36,361 bases of DNA from Verrucomicrobiota bacterium. Its GTDB lineage: Bacteria; Verrucomicrobiota; Verrucomicrobiia; Methylacidiphilales; Verrucolacustridaceae. Below, in pieces: positions 8,133 through 16,004 of the stretch (its first letter is position 1; each line of letters starts with the position of its first letter). Below the pieces are notes generated by a model. That model did not search any database. It was not told the origin of the DNA and saw only the letters and a program-made list of their open reading frames with translations. The position numbers were made by a program, and so were the translations under genes. The DNA lies in assembly GCA_010025475.1 (NCBI GenBank), contig RGTE01000001.1, forward strand, positions 1 through 36,361, given 5' to 3'.

Positions 8133-8266
8133 GGATTCCTTCTAGCGCCCCGGCCCTTCCCAATCGAGCCCTCACAAAACGGCACATCTCTGGAATCCAC
8201 ATCAACGTAAACGTCCGCGTTCACGAACCATCCGAATCGGTGAAACGAAATTTGGACCTCGACTCA

Positions 8267-8340
8267 TGGCAGTGGAGGGATTTGAACCCCCGACCCAAGG
8301 CTTATGAGTCCCTTGCTCTACCAGGCTGAGCTACACTGCC
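8267..8340 (-). tRNA. tRNA-Met (anticodon CAT, elongator type)
   Basis: 74 bases fold as a cloverleaf: acceptor GGCAGTG/CACTGCC with discriminator A, D stem GCTC/GAGC, anticodon loop CTCATAA, T arm GGGGG-TTCAAAT-CCCTC. The first pair is G1-C72, so it is not an initiator tRNA. The anticodon stem AGGGA/GCCTT is imperfect (A31 opposite G39 and a G28.U42 wobble). CAT could also be a lysidine-modified isoleucine tRNA. CCA is not encoded. Confidence 0.9.
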
Positions 8341-8393
8341 GAAGGATCCCTTTGTAGCGCCGGGACTTTTCCCCGCCAAGTCCCCGCCGGAGC

Positions 8394-8422
8394 TTGGGAA
8401 CATCGAAAGAGGGGGCTACGCT
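8394..8422 (+). promoter_or_regulatory. Sigma-70-type promoter, predicted leaderless mRNA
   Basis: TTGGGA at 8394-8399, a 17-base spacer, TACGCT at 8417-8422, and six bases to the ATG at 8429. No Shine-Dalgarno. Same geometry as the promoter at 3638-3666. Confidence 0.55.
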
Positions 8423-8428
8423 GGATCC

Positions 8429-10141
8429 ATGGGCATGAGGGACCAGGAAGCGAGAAGTGCCCGCCTGAAAGGGCGGTTGGCCCTCGGCTTTCTTCTCCTG
8501 GTGGTGTTGGTGATCTCCGGTCTGGCTACCCTGCCCGCCTACCGCGCGATGAAACGGTGGCGCGCCGACCGGCTGATGGATCACGCGGAAAAGTCCGTCC
8601 AACAGGGCGCGCTGGTCGAAGCTTTTCAAGCCGCACGGGCCGCTTACGGCCTCTACCCCGGCAATGTTCGCGCGTTGCGGATGTTGGCGGAAATGTACGA
8701 GGGTTCGGGCTCGGCGGAAACCCTGGCGTATCGCCGGACCTTGGCCGAGAACGGGGCTTCGACCGGGACCGATCGGGCCGCTTATCTGCGCACCGCGATC
8801 CGCGCCGGCCGTCTGGATTTAGCGGACGAGTTTCTCAAAAAGATCGGCCTGTCGGGGAGAAGTGATCCCGAGGTGGCGGTGGTGGCCGCGGATCTTCTGC
8901 GCCTGCGGGGAGAACCGGAAAAAGCCCGTCAACTGGAGGCCGAATCCGCCGCCACCGCCAAAAAAGGGCAGGAGGCGAAAGCCTCGTGGTTGGGAGCCCG
9001 GGGTCGCCTGGAATCCTCCGACCCGGCGGAGCGGGCCGCGGCCCGGGCCGACCTTTTGCGCCTGGCCAAAACCAAGACGCCCGAGGCCCGGGATGCCTGC
9101 CGGCTGCTTGCCGCCGCGTCGGACCGGACGGAAAAGGAAACCGCCGAGCTGGCCCAACTCCTGGAAGCGGACCCAAAGGCACCGGCCGGGGATCGGCTGT
9201 TGGCAAAATCCCTGATTCTGGAGATTCATCCGGACTGGCGGGGCGCCGTTTTGCAGGAAGTGAAAAAATTGTACACCGGAGGGACCGAGGACGAACGCGT
9301 GGCGCTGGCGGAATTCCTGCTTCGTTATGGGGAGCCGGCGGGGGTCCTGGATCTGCCGGTCGTCCGCAAGGGGCGGCTTTTTCTTTTGCGGCTGGATGCC
9401 TTGGCCCGCCTGCAACGCTGGACCGCGATTCGGGAGGAACTGGTTCTGGCCTCGGCGCAAAAGGATTCGCTCGATCCCTTCTTCATCGAGGTGTTCCAGG
9501 CCCGGGTGGCCCAAGAAATGCGGGAAACTTCCATGGCGGATGTCCGCTGGAAGCAGGCGTTGGCCAAGGCCGCGGGAAATCCCCAAAAGATGGAGTTCCT
9601 CGCCAACTTTGCGGAAAGATCCGGTAACTTGGACATGGCCGTCGAAGCCTATCGCTCCATGCTCAAGTTTCCCTCCGTTGCCGTCCCCGGCTACCTCGGT
9701 CTTATCCGCGTGGCGGAAAAGCGTGCCGATGTCCGGCAGTTGCGCGACATCATGGCGGACCTCGTCCGGCAACTACCCCAGGATCCCGCCCCAAAAAACG
9801 ACCTCGCCTACCTGAATCTCCTTTTTAACGAAAAGGTGGAGGAATCCCTGCACACGGCCCAAGAGTTGGTGACGGCCCTTCCCGACCGTGATGCCTACCG
9901 CACCACCCTGGCCCTCGCCCTCCTCCGCAAAAATAAGCCGGCGGATGCCCTGGCTGTCTATGAACCGATGAAGCTGAACTGGTCCACGGCGCTGCCGGGC
10001 TGGCAGGCGGTGCGGGCCGCGGTGCTGGCCGCCAATGGTCGGGAAGAGGAGGCCCGGAGCCTCGCACTCAGCATCAACTGGGACCGGTTGAAACCGCAGG
10101 AGCGGGATCTCGTGCGCGCCCTCCGCGCACCCCGCAGCTGA
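8429..10141 (+). CDS. Membrane-anchored TPR-like repeat protein
   Basis: 570 residues. One N-terminal transmembrane helix lies at about 17-37 (LALGFLLLVVLVISGLATL), preceded by a basic segment, so the rest is probably periplasmic. The body is an all-helical repeat array with TPR-like A-x-x-x-x-x-x-L-x-P-x-N phrases such as AYGLYPGNVRALRMLAEMYE near residue 75. Similar hairpins recur through the protein (for example AVEAYRSMLKFPSVAVPGYL and ALALLRKNKPADALAVYEPM). There is no catalytic motif. It could be a scaffold for envelope or secretion machinery. The gene is followed after eight bases by the LysM amidase, and the two are probably co-transcribed. A second ATG at 8435 is possible, but the promoter spacing favours 8429. 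Confidence 0.8.
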   Translation: MGMRDQEARSARLKGRLALGFLLLVVLVISGLATLPAYRAMKRWRADRLMDHAEKSVQQGALVEAFQAARAAYGLYPGNVRALRMLAEMYEGSGSAETLAYRRTLAENGASTGTDRAAYLRTAIRAGRLDLADEFLKKIGLSGRSDPEVAVVAADLLRLRGEPEKARQLEAESAATAKKGQEAKASWLGARGRLESSDPAERAAARADLLRLAKTKTPEARDACRLLAAASDRTEKETAELAQLLEADPKAPAGDRLLAKSLILEIHPDWRGAVLQEVKKLYTGGTEDERVALAEFLLRYGEPAGVLDLPVVRKGRLFLLRLDALARLQRWTAIREELVLASAQKDSLDPFFIEVFQARVAQEMRETSMADVRWKQALAKAAGNPQKMEFLANFAERSGNLDMAVEAYRSMLKFPSVAVPGYLGLIRVAEKRADVRQLRDIMADLVRQLPQDPAPKNDLAYLNLLFNEKVEESLHTAQELVTALPDRDAYRTTLALALLRKNKPADALAVYEPMKLNWSTALPGWQAVRAAVLAANGREEEARSLALSINWDRLKPQERDLVRALRAPRS

Positions 10142-10149
10142 ACTTCTCG

Positions 10150-11148
10150 ATGCGGAACTTGTGGTGCTTGGGCCTGGCACTCTGGCTGGGGTTGGCGGTG
10201 CTCCCCGCCCAAACGCCCTCGATTCATACCGTCCAAAAGGGTGAAACCGTTTACGGGATCGCCCAAAAATACGACCTCACCCCCGAACAGCTCCTTCAAG
10301 CCAACCCGGGATTGAACCCCTCTCGCATTCACGCCGGGGACCGACTCCGCTTGCCAATGGCGAAAGCCCCCTCTCCCCCCACCACCTCCTCTACTTCCGC
10401 TTCTCCTCCCACGGCAAAGAAGGATTGGGTCAAAGTGGTGAAAGGGGACACGCTCACCAAAATTGCCCGCGAAAATAAGGTGTCCGTGGAGGATTTGCGC
10501 AAATGGAACAAGTTGGGCACCGATCCCATCCGCCCCGGTGACAGACTGAGGGTGGCCCCGGTCTCGGCGCCCAACGTTACCCCTTCCATCCCCAAGGTGG
10601 GTCCACCCACACCAGCCCCCGCCAAAAAACCGGCGGCTCCGGATTGGAAATTCGTGGGGCCCGCCCGCAGCCAAATGGATTCGCCGAAGGGAGAGCTGCG
10701 GGAGTGGGAATATATCGTAGTTCACCACAGCGGGACCAGCGGCGGCAGCGCCAAGGTATTTGATTACTACCATTCCCACGAGCGGGGCATGGAAAACGGG
10801 CTGGCGTACCATTTCGTCATCGGCAATGGAACGGACTCCGGTGACGGCCAGATCGAGGTGGGTCGCCGTTGGCTGAAGCAACTTCAGGGCGGACATCTGG
10901 CCAGCGAAAGCCTGAACGAGATCGCGATCGGGATCTGTCTGGTGGGAGATTTCAGCCACAACCGGCTCGGCCCGCGTCAAACCGCCGCACTCATCGAGCT
11001 GGTAAAATATCTCCGCCTCATGATGCCCGGCCGGAATTTGAAATTCCGCCTGCACCGGGAAATTAACACCCGTCCGACCGAATGCCCCGGCCGCCTCTTC
11101 CCCGCCGCCGCCATCCATGAACTTTTGGATCAACCCAGCTCCCGGTAA
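10150..11148 (+). CDS. Exported N-acetylmuramoyl-L-alanine amidase with two LysM domains (Amidase_2/PGRP)
   Basis: 332 residues. A signal peptide ends near ALPAQ at residue 20. LysM repeat 1 is at about 25-69 (HTVQKGETVYGIAQKYDL) and LysM repeat 2 at about 93-136 (VKVVKGDTLTKIARENKV). A Pro/Ser/Thr-rich linker separates the repeats, and a second Pro-rich linker leads to the catalytic domain from about residue 185. The amidase domain contains VVHHSGTS (His192/His193), AYHFVIGNG, and a late LHREINTRPTECPG whose His and Cys complete the zinc site. It cleaves MurNAc-L-Ala bonds while LysM binds glycan. Its position after the TPR protein suggests a shared envelope role. Confidence 0.92.
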   Translation: MRNLWCLGLALWLGLAVLPAQTPSIHTVQKGETVYGIAQKYDLTPEQLLQANPGLNPSRIHAGDRLRLPMAKAPSPPTTSSTSASPPTAKKDWVKVVKGDTLTKIARENKVSVEDLRKWNKLGTDPIRPGDRLRVAPVSAPNVTPSIPKVGPPTPAPAKKPAAPDWKFVGPARSQMDSPKGELREWEYIVVHHSGTSGGSAKVFDYYHSHERGMENGLAYHFVIGNGTDSGDGQIEVGRRWLKQLQGGHLASESLNEIAIGICLVGDFSHNRLGPRQTAALIELVKYLRLMMPGRNLKFRLHREINTRPTECPGRLFPAAAIHELLDQPSSR

Positions 11149-11175
11149 GGCCGATTTGTCGCCCCGCGCCAATCC

Positions 11176-11589
11176 TTAACCCGTCGATTGAAATCCCAGC
11201 CACACTTTCCGGGTGCGCGGCCCGTCAAACTCCGCGAAGTAAATGGTCTGCCAGGTTCCGAATTTGAACCGCCCCTTTTCCATCGGCCAGGCCAGATGGT
11301 TCCCCAACATCGAGGCCTTCACGTGGGCAGCGGAGTTTCCTTCCCCGTGCCGGTACTCCCGGCTTTCCCATGGCACCGTCCGCTCCAGGGCCGCCGCCAG
11401 ATCCCTCCGCACATCCGGATCCGCCCCTTCCTGGATCGTCACAGCCGCGGTCGTGTGGGGAACAAAAACATGGAGCAAGCCGTCCCGCCAACCGCGTCGG
11501 GCGGCGGCCTCCTCCAATGATTGTGTCAGAGGCACAAATTCGGTATGGCTCCGTGTGCCAATGACAATCTCTTCCCAAGGTCCGGCCAT
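11176..11589 (-). CDS. YjbQ/UPF0047 family protein (secondary thiamine-phosphate synthase-like)
   Basis: 137 residues, the usual size of the family. Conserved pieces are VFVPHTTAAVTIQEGADPDV, EGNSAAHVKASMLG, and the terminal GTWQTIYFAEFDGPR-x-R-x-V. The His and Glu residues in these motifs form the metal-binding pocket of the trimeric fold. E. coli YjbQ has weak thiamine-phosphate synthase activity, but the physiological role is unsettled. The ATG at 11589 abuts the ATG of the divergent gene at 11590. The frame stays open upstream to 11985, but only as a shadow of the neighbouring gene. Confidence 0.9.
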   Translation of the reverse strand: MAGPWEEIVIGTRSHTEFVPLTQSLEEAAARRGWRDGLLHVFVPHTTAAVTIQEGADPDVRRDLAAALERTVPWESREYRHGEGNSAAHVKASMLGNHLAWPMEKGRFKFGTWQTIYFAEFDGPRTRKVWLGFQSTG

Positions 11590-12588
11590 ATGATCGTGGT
11601 AACAGGCGGAACCGGGTTTGTCGGCCGGGAAATTTGCCGCCGCCTCGCCGCCCAAGGGATTCCTGTCCGGGCCGTGGCCCGAAACAGTCCCACCGAAACC
11701 CTTCCCGCCGGGGTTTCCTTTTTCCCGGCCGATGTCTGCCGGTCCATTTCCCTCCGCGAGGCGATGGAGGGAGCCCAAGCCGTCATTCACTGCGTCGGTA
11801 TCATCCGGGAAAAGGGCGAGGCCACCTTTGACCGCATCCATCGGCACGCCGTCGCCGAGACCGTGGCCGCCGCCCACCGGGCGCGCATTCCCCGGTTCAT
11901 TTTTCTGTCTGCCCTCGGCACCCGTTCCGCCGCCTCCTCCCTCTATCACCGCAGCAAATGGGCCGGGGAGGAGATCGTCCGCCAAAGCGGGTTGGCCGCC
12001 ACCATCCTTCGCCCATCCTTGGTGTACGGACCCGGCGACCAGTTCACCAACTTCCTCGCCGCCTGGATGCGTCCCCCCCTCTCTTGGTTGACCGGGGGAT
12101 TTCTCGGCATTCCCGGAGGAGACTCGGTGAACCTTTGTCCGGCTTCCGTCGGCGAGGTTGCCGAGGCCGTGGTTCGCTCCTTGGGAAAGGATCGCGCCCT
12201 CGGCCAGAGCTTCGACCTGGCCGGGCCGTCCATCTCACTCAAAAATCTTTCCCTGGAAATCGCCCGTGCCATGGGGCTTCGGCCCACCTGGGTGGAGCAG
12301 CCGCCGGACGTTTTTCTTGGCATGGTTCCTTGGCTTCTTCTCACCGCCTCCAAGCCCGTCCTTCATCCGGTTCCGCTGCCGCTTTGCCGCATCGCCGCGG
12401 CCGTGGCGGAACGAATCCTCCCCAACCCTCCTCTCACCACCGACCAAGTCAGCATGCTGGAAGAGGGGCAATACGGCGATTCCCGGCCGGCGGAGGAGAT
12501 TCTCGGATTCCACCCCGGGCCCCTCTTTGCCGGCCTTGCCGCCTATCTGGCTCCCCGCGCCGGAGGCATCGCCGACCGCCGCCCGTGA
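11590..12588 (+). CDS. NAD(P)-binding atypical SDR, NDUFA9-like
   Basis: 332 residues from the ATG at 11590 (MIVVTGGTGFVG), where the glycine-rich dinucleotide-binding motif begins directly. The conserved order is VIHCVGI, then FIFLSALG (active-site Ser position), YHRSK (YxxxK), and LRPSLVYGPGDQFTNF, all typical of the NDUFA9/epimerase-like atypical SDRs. In the C-terminal part, DLAGP and a hydrophobic stretch around GMVPWLLLTASKP could form a membrane-associated helix. In bacteria this class is linked to quinone or lipid metabolism, but its substrate is usually unknown. An in-frame start at 11521 would add 23 residues inside yjbQ and is rejected. The stop overlaps the next gene as GTGA. Confidence 0.88.
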   Translation: MIVVTGGTGFVGREICRRLAAQGIPVRAVARNSPTETLPAGVSFFPADVCRSISLREAMEGAQAVIHCVGIIREKGEATFDRIHRHAVAETVAAAHRARIPRFIFLSALGTRSAASSLYHRSKWAGEEIVRQSGLAATILRPSLVYGPGDQFTNFLAAWMRPPLSWLTGGFLGIPGGDSVNLCPASVGEVAEAVVRSLGKDRALGQSFDLAGPSISLKNLSLEIARAMGLRPTWVEQPPDVFLGMVPWLLLTASKPVLHPVPLPLCRIAAAVAERILPNPPLTTDQVSMLEEGQYGDSRPAEEILGFHPGPLFAGLAAYLAPRAGGIADRRP

Positions 12589-13475
12589 GCGAAGCCGCCC
12601 GGGCCGGCCGGATCCGGCGGGTTCTTCTCACCGCCTTGGCCGTCAACGCGGTTTTGGCCGGTCTAAAATTTGCGATTGGCTGGCAGCTTGGCAGCCTCAG
12701 CGTTCTTTCCGACGCCGTGCACTCCCTGCTTGATGGCGGGGCCAGCGTCATCGCCCTGATCGGCATCACCGCCGCCGCCCGCCCTCCCGATGCCAACCAC
12801 CCTTACGGCCATAGAAAATTCGAGATCCTCACCACCATCATCGTGGCCGGCCTGCTCTTTCTGAGCGCGTGGGAAATCCTCGGCTCCGCGGTGAACCGAC
12901 TCCTTCACCATTCCCCCGCCCCCGAATTCAGCGGTTGGGGGGTTGCCCTTCTTGGTGTGGGAGTCATGGCTTGTCTCATCCTTTCCCGCTGGGAACGGAA
13001 AGCCGGCCTCGAAGTCTCCAGCCCCCTGTTACTGGCCGATGCCGCCCACACCCGCACCGACGTCTTTTCCTCCATTCTGGCGATTGCCGCCGTGGTCGGC
13101 AGCCAGTTCGGCCTGCCATGGCTCGATCCCCTCTTCGCCATCGGCATTGTCATCCTGCTCGCCCGCGCAATTTATGAAATTCTTCTCGAAGGGGTAAAGG
13201 TTGTTTCGGATGCCATCCGGCTGGATCCCGACCAGATCCGGACCGTGGCGGAAGGCGTGGAAGGAGTCCGCGGAGCCCACGCCATCCGCTCCCATGGCAT
13301 GACCAACGACATTCACATTGACCTGCACATCCAGGTGGAAGAGCAGCTGACCACCCGCCAGGTCTACGAGATTGAAAACCAGGTCACCGAGGCTCTCCGC
13401 AAAAAATTTCCCGGGGTCACCCACGTCGCCCTGCGCCACGAACCCCGAGGCACCCCTCGGGAACCGGATGCCTGA
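12585..13475 (+). CDS. Cation diffusion facilitator (CDF) metal efflux protein
   Basis: 296 residues from the GTG at 12585, which overlaps the previous stop by GTGA. Six hydrophobic helices are visible. The transport-site motifs are HSLLD in helix II (SDAVHSLLDGGAS) and HTRTD in helix V (LADAAHTRTDVFSS). HPYGHRKFE between helices II and III is the CDF signature. A cytoplasmic C-terminal domain follows, with VRGAHAIRSHG and DIHIDLHIQV. The family exports Zn, Fe, Mn, Co or Cd by proton antiport. Which metal is used here cannot be inferred. It is the third metal-related membrane gene in the window if the ZIP importer and the ABC ATPase are counted. Confidence 0.92.
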   Translation: MSEAARAGRIRRVLLTALAVNAVLAGLKFAIGWQLGSLSVLSDAVHSLLDGGASVIALIGITAAARPPDANHPYGHRKFEILTTIIVAGLLFLSAWEILGSAVNRLLHHSPAPEFSGWGVALLGVGVMACLILSRWERKAGLEVSSPLLLADAAHTRTDVFSSILAIAAVVGSQFGLPWLDPLFAIGIVILLARAIYEILLEGVKVVSDAIRLDPDQIRTVAEGVEGVRGAHAIRSHGMTNDIHIDLHIQVEEQLTTRQVYEIENQVTEALRKKFPGVTHVALRHEPRGTPREPDA

Positions 13476-14466
13476 TCTCGTCCGCACCCGCGCCCTCCTC
13501 GAGCAGGGAGTCGGGGAAAACCGCTGGACCGGCTACACCCTCGCCGTCCGGTTCCGTGCCGGCCTCGAAAGTTTTTCCGGGGGCGACGTTCCCGACCCGA
13601 CTTCACCCGTACCCTGGTATTCGGCAGGGAAACCCGTCACCGCGGTCGGTGTCCTCCGGATCCTGGAATCGGCCCCACATTTTTGGGAACAACCGATCGC
13701 CCAGACCCTGCCGGAACTGGCTGGCTCCTACGCAGGCGCCCTCACACTCGGCGCGATTCTCAGCCATCAGACGGGCCTTCGGATTCCGGAGACGAGCCTT
13801 CGCGCCCCCCCCGGGAAAACTTTTTCTTACTTTGCCACGGTTCAACCCTCGGATTTTCAACTCCACTCCGGGCAGGCGGCCTACGACCCCGCCGGCGGTT
13901 GGTGGCTGCTCGGCCAATGGATCGAGCGTCACAGCGGAAAACCGTGGCAGCAGTTTCTGGAGAAAGATGTGCTGACAACGGCAGGACTGGGCGGGTTGCG
14001 ATTTGCCGGGGAATCTGTGCCCATGAAGGAGCGGCGCGCCGGGAAATGGGTCGAAGTGGATCGTGGGTCCGGACCCGGCGCCGGACTCACCGGGTCTGCG
14101 ACGGACCTTGCCCTTTTTTATGAAACCCTTCTGCAAGGACGGCTCCTATCCCGGTCCTCTTTGGATCGGATGTTGCGGCCCGAACGCCACGGCAAAACGG
14201 ATGCCACCTTCGGGCACATCGTGGACTTTGGCCTGGGCATGATTCTCAACAGCAACCGGTATGGGGCGGCGACCGTTCCCTACGGGTTCGGAACCTTCGC
14301 GGGAGAAAAAAGCTTCGGCCATGGAGGCGCCCGCTCCTCCATCGCCTTTGCCGATCCGCAGTTTGCTTTTTCGGCTGCTTTGTTTCTGAACGGCCGTGTT
14401 CCCGAAACGGAGCATCAACCGCGCATGCGCAACCTCCTTGACCTGCTTCGATCCGAACTGGTGTAA
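13468..14466 (+). CDS. Serine hydrolase, beta-lactamase/penicillin-binding-protein family
   Basis: 332 residues starting at the ATG at 13468, inside the last codons of the CDF gene (8-base overlap). The nucleophile motif S-x-x-K is YSAGK near residue 50. The middle motif that is usually Y-x-N appears as YDPAGGWWLLGQW, so the Asn is replaced. The third motif is GHGGARSS near the C terminus, in place of KTG, typical of beta-lactamase class C/esterase-like proteins (COG1680). No signal peptide is visible, so it is probably cytoplasmic. The substrate is unknown; such enzymes include esterases, D-amino acid peptidases and peptidoglycan hydrolases. Confidence 0.85.
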   Translation: MPDLVRTRALLEQGVGENRWTGYTLAVRFRAGLESFSGGDVPDPTSPVPWYSAGKPVTAVGVLRILESAPHFWEQPIAQTLPELAGSYAGALTLGAILSHQTGLRIPETSLRAPPGKTFSYFATVQPSDFQLHSGQAAYDPAGGWWLLGQWIERHSGKPWQQFLEKDVLTTAGLGGLRFAGESVPMKERRAGKWVEVDRGSGPGAGLTGSATDLALFYETLLQGRLLSRSSLDRMLRPERHGKTDATFGHIVDFGLGMILNSNRYGAATVPYGFGTFAGEKSFGHGGARSSIAFADPQFAFSAALFLNGRVPETEHQPRMRNLLDLLRSELV

Positions 14467-14480
14467 ACACCCCGCCTCCC

Positions 14481-14486
14481 TACCTT
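14481..14486 (+). promoter_or_regulatory. -10-like TACCTT six bases before the start codon
   Basis: TACCTT at 14481-14486, then GGCGAA, then the ATG at 14493. No Shine-Dalgarno precedes the ATG. No convincing -35 is visible at 16-18 bases, so it is weaker than the promoters at 3638 and 8394. Confidence 0.4.
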
Positions 14487-14492
14487 GGCGAA

Positions 14493-15629
14493 ATGGCGCA
14501 AGGGCGGATGACTTGGCTCGATGTGACCAAGGGCTGGGCGATCCTGTGGGTGGTCTATTTCCACTCCTTTACCTGCTGGATCAAGCCGCCCTCCCCGATC
14601 GGCGGAGAGTTTTTTCGGGAGGTGGGCCGACCGGAAACGTGGAATGGTCTTCTGCCTTTTCTCGAAGGCATCGGCAGGGTGGTGGGAATCGGGATTTCCC
14701 AGTTGGGCTTTCACGCGGTCGGCCTTTTTGTGGTCGCCAGCGGTTTCGTTCTCGCCCAATCCGCCGTCCGGGCAGAACAAAAGGGGGGTGTTTCCTGGGG
14801 AAGCTGGATCGGGAGCCGTCTCGCCCGTCTCTACCCGATGTACTGGTTTGCCCATCTGGTTTATTTGGTCAGCCCGTTTCAGGCGCGGCTCGAACCGGTT
14901 GACTGGCGGTTCTGGGTGAGCCTAAGCGGGCTTCGCTTCCTTTGGATCGACTGGAACTTCTACTACCTCAACGCCGCCTGGTGGTACTTCTGCCTTATCC
15001 TCCAGCTATTCGCCCTGTTCCCTCTGCTGTTTTGGGCCCTGCGCCGGTTCGGATGGTTGTCTTTTTTTGTTTTGGCCACCTTGGTCGGGTTTGCCGCCCG
15101 GTACTTCATGCTTTCCATCCACCCGGTGAGCGGTCAGTTCGTGCTGGGTGGCTGCGGCCTGAGCCGGATGCCGGAATTCGCCTTCGGCATGGTCCTCGGC
15201 GCCCTCCACGCCAAAAATGCCGCCCGCTTTGAATCTTGGCTTCTGCGCGGTCCGGGGTTTCTTGCCGGTTTGTTGCTCTACCCGCTCGCCCTCAAAACCT
15301 ACCAAGTGCCCAACGGTTACGTGGCCGTCGACCTCCTGACCGGAATCGCCTGTTTCCTGGTCGTTGCCGGCGCCTCGGGATTCTGGGCCTCCATCCCCCG
15401 GCTCGGGGGCTGGCTCGCCTTGGCCGGCTCCTTTTCCTACGGCATCTATCTGATCCACCAGCCGTACGCGATTCACTTTGCCTCTTTTCTGCAAGGTATG
15501 CCGGCCGCGCGGGCCATTCCCCTGCTGGTTCTGATCGTCGTTGGCTTGGCGTTTTGGGGAGGGCTTCTCGAAAAACTCCTGAGCCGATGGTTGGCAGAGC
15601 CGGTTGCCCCCAAGCCTCCCCGTCCCTAG
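14493..15629 (+). CDS. Acyltransferase family 3 membrane protein (OafA/YrhL-like)
   Basis: 378 residues, about ten transmembrane helices. The N terminus has the family pattern TWLDVTKGWAILWVVYFHSF; the R/K-x10-H arrangement is diagnostic of acyltransferase-3 membrane enzymes. Further on there are an extended loop with GGEFFREVG, a GFHAVGLFVVASGFVLAQS helix (a variant of the GVDLFFVLSGF motif) and a conserved SYGIYLIHQP near the C terminus. The family O-acylates surface polysaccharides or peptidoglycan, or modifies antibiotics. The acceptor here is unknown. It ends nine bases before queD, which starts with its own AAAGAG site. Confidence 0.9.
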   Translation: MAQGRMTWLDVTKGWAILWVVYFHSFTCWIKPPSPIGGEFFREVGRPETWNGLLPFLEGIGRVVGIGISQLGFHAVGLFVVASGFVLAQSAVRAEQKGGVSWGSWIGSRLARLYPMYWFAHLVYLVSPFQARLEPVDWRFWVSLSGLRFLWIDWNFYYLNAAWWYFCLILQLFALFPLLFWALRRFGWLSFFVLATLVGFAARYFMLSIHPVSGQFVLGGCGLSRMPEFAFGMVLGALHAKNAARFESWLLRGPGFLAGLLLYPLALKTYQVPNGYVAVDLLTGIACFLVVAGASGFWASIPRLGGWLALAGSFSYGIYLIHQPYAIHFASFLQGMPAARAIPLLVLIVVGLAFWGGLLEKLLSRWLAEPVAPKPPRP

Positions 15630-15638
15630 AACAAAGAG

Positions 15639-16001
15639 ATGCGAATTTCCCTTCGCCGAATCTTTGATTTTGAGGCAGCCCAGCACCTGCCCTCCTTCCC
15701 GGAAGGGCACAAGTGCCGCCGGCTACACGGTCACAGCTTCCGGCTGGAGGTGGTGGTGACCGGGGCCGTGGATTTAAAGACCGGGCTGTTTTACGACCAT
15801 GCGAAAATTGCCGATGTCGTTCGCCCCATCGTGGACAAAATGGATCACACCTGTCTCAACGAAACCCCCGGCCTGGAGAACCCCACCCTCGAATTGATGA
15901 CGAAATGGTTTTGGGATAAGCTAACAACCCAATTGCCCGGACTTTCCGAAATCACCCTGCATGAAACCCCGCGAGCTTCCTGCACCTTCCGCGGGGAGTA
16001 A
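15639..16001 (+). CDS. queD: 6-carboxy-5,6,7,8-tetrahydropterin synthase QueD
   Basis: 120 residues. Zinc ligands are H16, H30 and H32 (AAQH, LHGH). The catalytic cysteine is C26 (HKC), with D69-H70 (KMDHTCLN) and E109 (LHET). These positions are close to those I recall for E. coli QueD. The reaction turns dihydroneopterin triphosphate into 6-carboxytetrahydropterin for queuosine synthesis. A eukaryote-like PTPS activity is less likely given the Cys placement and bacterial context. QueC and QueE are not in the window. AAAGAG before the ATG is a plausible ribosome site. purU follows after three bases. Confidence 0.9.
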   Translation: MRISLRRIFDFEAAQHLPSFPEGHKCRRLHGHSFRLEVVVTGAVDLKTGLFYDHAKIADVVRPIVDKMDHTCLNETPGLENPTLELMTKWFWDKLTTQLPGLSEITLHETPRASCTFRGE

Positions 16002-16004
16002 GTC

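Noticed and set aside
11590..11985. Long upstream extension of the YjbQ-like frame
   Set aside because: The in-frame sequence is Gly/Asp/Pro-rich antisense of the SDR gene. YjbQ family length is fully met by the ATG at 11589.
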